DNA of 64,000 nt from Streptomyces cyaneofuscatus (GTDB lineage Bacteria; Actinomycetota; Actinomycetes; Streptomycetales; Streptomycetaceae). The translations under genes were made by a program, and so were the position numbers. This document shows positions 59,674 through 64,000 of the stretch, one piece after another. Within the stretch, counting starts at the first letter, position 1; each line of letters opens with the position of its first letter. The notes beneath the pieces were generated by a model. It saw nothing but the letters and a program-made list of their open reading frames with translations, did no database searches and was not told the origin of the DNA. The stretch is from assembly GCF_000718135.1 (NCBI RefSeq), contig NZ_JOEM01000008.1:310001-374000 (forward strand), in the 5' to 3' direction.

Positions 59674-59690
59674 GCAAGAGATTGCAGCAA
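59674..59690. promoter_or_regulatory. MalR-like TTGCAG box upstream of the alpha-amylase gene
   Basis: GCAAGAGATTGCAGCAA holds the TTGCAG core known from Streptomyces alpha-amylase promoters, with GCAA flanks in both orientations, 88 bases upstream of the start. Confidence 0.45.
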
Positions 59691-59777
59691 CATTCCGGCA
59701 GAGTTTGCCGCCGGATCGTGCTCCCCTTCGCCGAACCCCGAGGCGCGTCAGGGTTCTCCCCTCCCCTGGAGACACGT

Positions 59778-62700
59778 ATGAGACGCACCTCCCGCCGGCT
59801 GTCCGGCCGACGTCCGCTCGCGGCGGCCGTGGCGGCAGCCGGACTGCTGGGACTCCTCACCGCCGCACCACCCCCGAACCCCGCTCCGGCCACCGCACCC
59901 GTCGCCGCTACGGCCGCCGCCGAGACCACGGCGACCGTCTTCTACTCCACGAAGACCCGGAACTGGTCGGCGTACCACCTGCATTACGCCCCCGACGGCG
60001 GCTCCTGGACCACCGTGCCCGGCACCCGTATGGCCTCCGCCTGCACCGACTGGGTCAAGCTGACCGTTCCGCTGGGCGGTGCGAGCGGGCTGAAGGCCAC
60101 CTTCACCAACGGCTCGGGCACCTGGGACAACAACGCGGGCAAGAACTACGACCTGGGCACCGGGAACATCACCGTCAAGGACGGGGTCGTGGCGCACAGC
60201 GACCCGTGTGCGGGTTCGGACCCGGAGGAGCCTGATCCCGGCGGGCCGAACACCGCGTCCGTCTACTACGCGACGTCCACCGTCGGCTGGTCCACCGTCA
60301 ATCTGCACTACCGCCCGCACGGCGGAGCCTGGACGGCGCTTCCGGGTGTCGGCATGGAGGCCGCCTGCACCGGCTGGGTGCGGCGGACCGTGGACCTGGG
60401 CAGCGCCACCGGCCTCCAGGCCACGTTCAACAACGGCAACGGGGTCTGGGACAACAACAACGGCAGCGACTACACCCTCCCGGCCGGGCTCACCACCGTG
60501 AAGGACCGCAAGGTGACCGCCACGGCGAAGGACCCCTGCGCCACCGAGGAGCCGGACACCGAGGCGCCCTCCGTGCCCACCGCGGTGAAGGCCGCGGCCG
60601 ACGGGGTGTCCGTCCTGGTGAGCTGGGAACCCTCCATCGATGACCGGGGCGTGACGAAGTATCAGGTCACGCGGACGGGCGGCACGAAGGGCACCTTCGT
60701 CACCGATGTCGGCTCCACCGTCTTCGCCGACACCGGACTTGAGGCGAAAACCGCCTACCGCTACACCGTGCGGGCCGTCGACGCCGCCGGGAACGTGTCG
60801 GCCGCGTCCGCGGCGGCCACCGCCACCACCGGCGAGAAGCCCACCGCTCCGGCGACGGGCACGCCGCTGGGCACCGATCCCCGCAAGGACCCGATCTACT
60901 TCGTGCTGACCGCCCGCTTCAACGACGGCGACCCCACGAACAACCGGGGCGGCAGCCAGCACGAGAAGTCCGGCAACGCGGCCAACAACGACCCCATGTT
61001 CCGGGGGGACTTCAAGGGGCTGGTGCAGAAGCTCGACTACATCAAGGGGCTCGGCTTCTCCGCGATCTGGGTCACCCCGGTCGTCCTCAATCGCTCGGAC
61101 TACGACTACCACGGCTACCACGGTTACGACTTCTACAAGGTCGACCCACGCCTGGAGTCCGCCGGCGCCTCGTACCAGGACCTCATCAACGCCGCCCACG
61201 CCAAGGGCATGAAGATCTACCAGGACGTCATCCACAACCACTCCTCGCGCTGGGGCGCCAAGGGCCTGTTCACGCCGAAGGCGTTCGGGGTGCGCGACAG
61301 CCAGTGGAGCTGGTACTACGACGAGAGGAACGACGGCTTCACCTACGACGGGCTCACCGTCGAGCCCAAGTCCGGGAAGTCGTACTACAACGGCGACCTG
61401 TGGTCCACGGCCGAGCCCACCGGCAACACCTGCGTGGGCTGGGGCACGCCCACCGGGCACACCTCACCGGAGGGCTATCGGATCTACAACTGCCAGTGGC
61501 CGAGCCCCACTTCGGGCATGTTCCCCAAGGCGCTCTACCACAACTGCTGGATCGGCAACTGGGAGGGCGAGGACTCCCGCTCCTGCTGGCTCCACGACGA
61601 CCTCGCCGACTTCAACACCGAGAACGCCCAGGTGCAGAACTACCTGATCGGCGCGTACAACAAGTACATCGACATGGGCGTCGACGGCTTCCGGCTCGAC
61701 ACGGCGGTGCACATCCCCCGCACCACCTGGAACCGCCGCTTCCTGCCCGCGATCCAGGAACGGGTCACGCAGAAGTTCGGTGCCGAGGCGGCCAAGAACT
61801 TCTTCGTCTTCGGCGAGGTCGCCGCCTTCGTCAACGACAAGTGGAACCGCGGTTCGGTCAACCACTCCGCGCAGTTCTTCACCTGGAAGGAGCGCAAGGA
61901 GTACAGCGCGGACGACGAGAAGGCCGCCCTGGAGATGTACGACTACGAGCAGCAGCAGGGCACAGGGTCCCAGCCTGTCTCCGACAACGCGTTCCTCAAG
62001 GGCAACGCCTACCACGCACCGGACCGCAGCCGGTTCTCCGGGATGAACGTCATCGACATGCGGATGCACATGAACTTCGGTGACGCGGACAACGCCTTCC
62101 ACAACGGCAAGGACTCCGACGACAGTTACCACGACGCCACCTACAACGTGGTCTACGTCGACAGCCACGACTACGGGCCCAACAAGAGCAGCGAGCGGTA
62201 CACGGGCGGAACGGACGCGTGGGCGGAGAACATGTCGCTGATGTGGACGTTCCGAGGCATTCCGACGCTCTACTACGGCTCCGAGATCGAGTTCCAGAAG
62301 GGGAAGCAGATCGACTGCGGGCCCCGCTGCCCGCTGGCGTCGACCGGGCGGGCCTACTTCGGGGACCATCTGGCCGGCGAGGTGACGGCGTCGGACTTCG
62401 GGAAGGTCTCCTCGGCCACCGGCAAGGTCGCCGACACCCTGGCCGCGCCCCTGGCCCGGCACCTCCAGCGGCTCAACGAGATCCGGCGGGCGGTCCCCTC
62501 CCTCCAGATGGGCCAGTACTCCACGGAGGGCATCAGCGGCTCCATGGCGTACAAGCGGCGCTACACCGACGCGGCGAGCGGCACCGACAGCTTCGCCCTG
62601 GTGACGGTCTCCGGGAGTGCCACGTACACCGGCATCCCGAACGGCACCTACAAGGACGCCGTGACCGGTGACACCAAGGTGGTGAGCGGGGGCATGCTCG

Positions 62701-62807
62701 CGGTCCCGGCGCCCGGGAAGGGGAACCTGCGCGTGTACGTCCTGGACCTCGGCGGGAAGAACGCCGCGCCGGGGAAGATCGGCGCGGCGGGCCCGTACCT
62801 GAAGTAG
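59778..62807 (+). CDS. secreted alpha-amylase (GH13) with two CBM25-like modules and FN3
   Basis: A 1,009-residue exported protein. Signal peptide ends near residue 48 (ATAAA-E). Two starch-binding modules occupy about 50-145 and 157-255, each with W-x-YHLHY and FTNGSGTWDNN-type motifs. An FN3 domain covers about 262-352. The GH13 barrel (365-900) has nucleophile Asp641 (GFRLDTA), acid/base Glu680 (FGEVA) and Asp798 (VDSHDYG). A C-terminal beta domain follows. It degrades starch outside the cell. The ATG at 59778 has a GGAGA site. The 3' end lies five bases from the convergent next gene. Confidence 0.92.
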   Translation: MRRTSRRLSGRRPLAAAVAAAGLLGLLTAAPPPNPAPATAPVAATAAAETTATVFYSTKTRNWSAYHLHYAPDGGSWTTVPGTRMASACTDWVKLTVPLGGASGLKATFTNGSGTWDNNAGKNYDLGTGNITVKDGVVAHSDPCAGSDPEEPDPGGPNTASVYYATSTVGWSTVNLHYRPHGGAWTALPGVGMEAACTGWVRRTVDLGSATGLQATFNNGNGVWDNNNGSDYTLPAGLTTVKDRKVTATAKDPCATEEPDTEAPSVPTAVKAAADGVSVLVSWEPSIDDRGVTKYQVTRTGGTKGTFVTDVGSTVFADTGLEAKTAYRYTVRAVDAAGNVSAASAAATATTGEKPTAPATGTPLGTDPRKDPIYFVLTARFNDGDPTNNRGGSQHEKSGNAANNDPMFRGDFKGLVQKLDYIKGLGFSAIWVTPVVLNRSDYDYHGYHGYDFYKVDPRLESAGASYQDLINAAHAKGMKIYQDVIHNHSSRWGAKGLFTPKAFGVRDSQWSWYYDERNDGFTYDGLTVEPKSGKSYYNGDLWSTAEPTGNTCVGWGTPTGHTSPEGYRIYNCQWPSPTSGMFPKALYHNCWIGNWEGEDSRSCWLHDDLADFNTENAQVQNYLIGAYNKYIDMGVDGFRLDTAVHIPRTTWNRRFLPAIQERVTQKFGAEAAKNFFVFGEVAAFVNDKWNRGSVNHSAQFFTWKERKEYSADDEKAALEMYDYEQQQGTGSQPVSDNAFLKGNAYHAPDRSRFSGMNVIDMRMHMNFGDADNAFHNGKDSDDSYHDATYNVVYVDSHDYGPNKSSERYTGGTDAWAENMSLMWTFRGIPTLYYGSEIEFQKGKQIDCGPRCPLASTGRAYFGDHLAGEVTASDFGKVSSATGKVADTLAAPLARHLQRLNEIRRAVPSLQMGQYSTEGISGSMAYKRRYTDAASGTDSFALVTVSGSATYTGIPNGTYKDAVTGDTKVVSGGMLAVPAPGKGNLRVYVLDLGGKNAAPGKIGAAGPYLK

Positions 62808-62812
62808 CGGCC

Positions 62813-64000
62813 TCAACCGGCGACCCGCCGCACCGTGCGCAGCAGGTACTCCTTGCGGTGCAGCGGGTCGTGGTCGGTGCGCGGCCGGTCCGGGACCGGG
62901 CCGGTCACCGGGCGGTGGCCGTCGAAAGCCGATTCCAGCATCCCCTCGCCCCGGGTCAACCCCGGGAGCAGCTGCTGGAGTTCGTGGACCCGGGCCGCCG
63001 GGAGCTCGCCCTCCAGGGTGCAGAGCGCCCCGCGCATCCCGGGCGGCCCGGGGACGGCTCGCAGCCGGGCGAGGACCGGGACCAGAGCGCCGAAGGTGTC
63101 GGTGGGCAGCTCCAGGCGGAAGCGGTGCATGGGCTCGTACACCTGGGTTCCGGCCCGGCGCAGCGCGTCCATCAGGACGAGGGGTGTCAGGTTACGGAAA
63201 TCGCCCGCCGTGCTGGACATGCTTTTGTCGAAGGTGCCGTGGGAATGGCTCTGCCGGGGCCAGTAGCCGGAATGCGTCTGGGTGACGACACAATCGGTCA
63301 CCTGCCAGCCGTGGATTCCCTGGGTCAGCGTGGAATGCACGGTGTCCTCCACCGCCCGCATCAAGGAATAGGGCATGGAGCCGAGTTCCACCTCGCGGCG
63401 GAATTCCACCCCGCTGCCGTACGGGGCCGGATCGACGCGCAGGCCGACGGTGGCGAGGAAGGGGTTGGGATCGGTGTCGATGATCTCGACGGCCGCCCCC
63501 GTACCGGCCGGCCGTTCCAGGCAGATCGTCGTGGTCGCGCGGAAGGTGACGTCGACCCCGAACTCGTCGGCCAGGGTCGCCTGGATGACCTCCTTCTGCA
63601 CCTCCCCGTAGAGCGAGAGGGACACCTCCTGACGGAGGTCGTCGCGGCGGACGGCGATCAGCGGGTCCTGTTCGGCGAGGCGGCCGAGGGCGACGTGCAG
63701 GGCGCCCCGGTCTTCCGGCCGCACGGGGACGACGACCGTCTCCAGGGTCGGCGGAGCGAAGTGGCGGCGCCCGGCCTCCGCCCGGGCCTCCCCCACGCTG
63801 TCGCCGATGCGGATGCCGGCCAGCCCCTTCAGCCTGCCGATCCGGCCGGCGCCGACAGCGGGGACCGGCACTTCGCCGCCGTCCTCGAAGACGGTGACCG
63901 CCGAGACCTTGTCCTCTCCCTCCCGGCCGTCCGGGCTGCGGAAACGCAGCACCTCGCGGGCGTGCACGGTCCCTTCGACCATGCGGACGTACGCGGTCCG
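62813..64000 (-). CDS. Tet(M)/OtrA-like ribosomal protection GTPase, C-terminal part (5' end outside window)
   Basis: At least 395 codons are seen, open to the window edge, so the GTPase domain lies outside. The visible part matches EF-G domains II-V as in ribosomal protection proteins: VRMVEGTVHAREVLRFRS, GRIGRLKGLAGIRIGDSV, LETVVVPVRPEDRGAL, SLYGEVQKEVIQATLADEFGVDVTF, and the domain IV turns WQVTDCVVTQTHSGYW. Such proteins remove tetracycline from the ribosome; host copies in Streptomyces can have other roles. The frame remains open upstream of the ATG at 63982, which is internal. Confidence 0.85.
   Translation of the reverse strand, partial: RTAYVRMVEGTVHAREVLRFRSPDGREGEDKVSAVTVFEDGGEVPVPAVGAGRIGRLKGLAGIRIGDSVGEARAEAGRRHFAPPTLETVVVPVRPEDRGALHVALGRLAEQDPLIAVRRDDLRQEVSLSLYGEVQKEVIQATLADEFGVDVTFRATTTICLERPAGTGAAVEIIDTDPNPFLATVGLRVDPAPYGSGVEFRREVELGSMPYSLMRAVEDTVHSTLTQGIHGWQVTDCVVTQTHSGYWPRQSHSHGTFDKSMSSTAGDFRNLTPLVLMDALRRAGTQVYEPMHRFRLELPTDTFGALVPVLARLRAVPGPPGMRGALCTLEGELPAARVHELQQLLPGLTRGEGMLESAFDGHRPVTGPVPDRPRTDHDPLHRKEYLLRTVRRVAG

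Noticed and set aside
1..64000. tRNA, rRNA, CRISPR arrays, insertion sequences or prophage
   Set aside because: No cloverleaf, rRNA core, repeat-spacer pattern, transposase or integrase was found on reading both strands; the tandem repeats seen are short and lack spacers.

Overview
The window reads as chromosomal DNA of a Streptomyces species. It is very GC-rich, codons end in G or C, GTG and TTG starts are frequent, and several genes have leaderless promoters. The gene content also fits: rppA plus a P450, DmdR-type iron box, BrkB, DhaKLM, a SigB-like factor and secreted Tat and Sec hydrolases. The rppA-P450 pair resembles the melanin locus described in S. griseus and S. coelicolor. I see no rRNA, tRNA, CRISPR array, insertion sequence or prophage.

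Left part (1-13.5 kb): an FAD oxidoreductase (cut by the window edge) with an SRPBCC partner; the dhaKLM dihydroxyacetone kinase operon; a Nudix protein; an ABC-F protein preceded by a short Tyr-rich leader peptide; an alcohol dehydrogenase; a TetR-SDR pair; and a signalling stretch with a membrane PP2C (RsbU-like) phosphatase, a GNAT enzyme and a SigB-family sigma factor.

Middle-left (13.5-26.4 kb): a hybrid Cro/C1-TetR regulator with its own leaderless promoter sits before a three-gene operon that fits L-carnitine catabolism (dehydrocarnitine cleavage enzyme, carnitine dehydrogenase, betainyl-CoA thioesterase). Next is a coupled metY-metX-sulfite oxidase operon. A corrinoid salvage region follows: a CbiZ-like amidohydrolase, a PRC-barrel/DUF2382 stress protein, and a cobalamin-riboswitch-controlled ABC importer.

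Centre (26.4-38.7 kb): a compact orphan fatty-acid/polyketide-like locus (KAS III, two KAS II-type enzymes, ACP, a large acyl-CoA dehydrogenase/oxidase) with internal terminators and no acyltransferase, ketoreductase or dehydratase. Then come a PfkB sugar kinase whose 3' end carries 37-bp tandem repeats, an MFS transporter, a degenerate gene, a PadR regulator divergent from an NTF2-like protein, a substrate-binding-like protein without a signal peptide, and a secreted zinc metalloprotease.

Right part (38.7-64 kb): alcohol dehydrogenase, BrkB, cupin, a LacI regulator, a 1,429-residue multidomain GH87 alpha-1,3-glucanase, a subtilisin-like protease, the type III PKS/P450 pair for flaviolin or melanin pigment, a Tat-exported DyP peroxidase, an iron-box-controlled siderophore importer, a MerR-methyltransferase fusion, an AraC regulator, an EF-hand protein, a hotdog thioesterase, a secreted alpha-amylase, and the C-terminal part of a Tet(M)/OtrA-like ribosomal protection factor running off the end.

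The most novel candidates are the orphan KS/ACP/acyl-CoA dehydrogenase locus, the two fused regulators (Cro-TetR and MerR-methyltransferase) with leaderless promoters, and the aromatic leader peptide before the ABC-F gene. All family calls come from reading motifs by eye; no database search was run.
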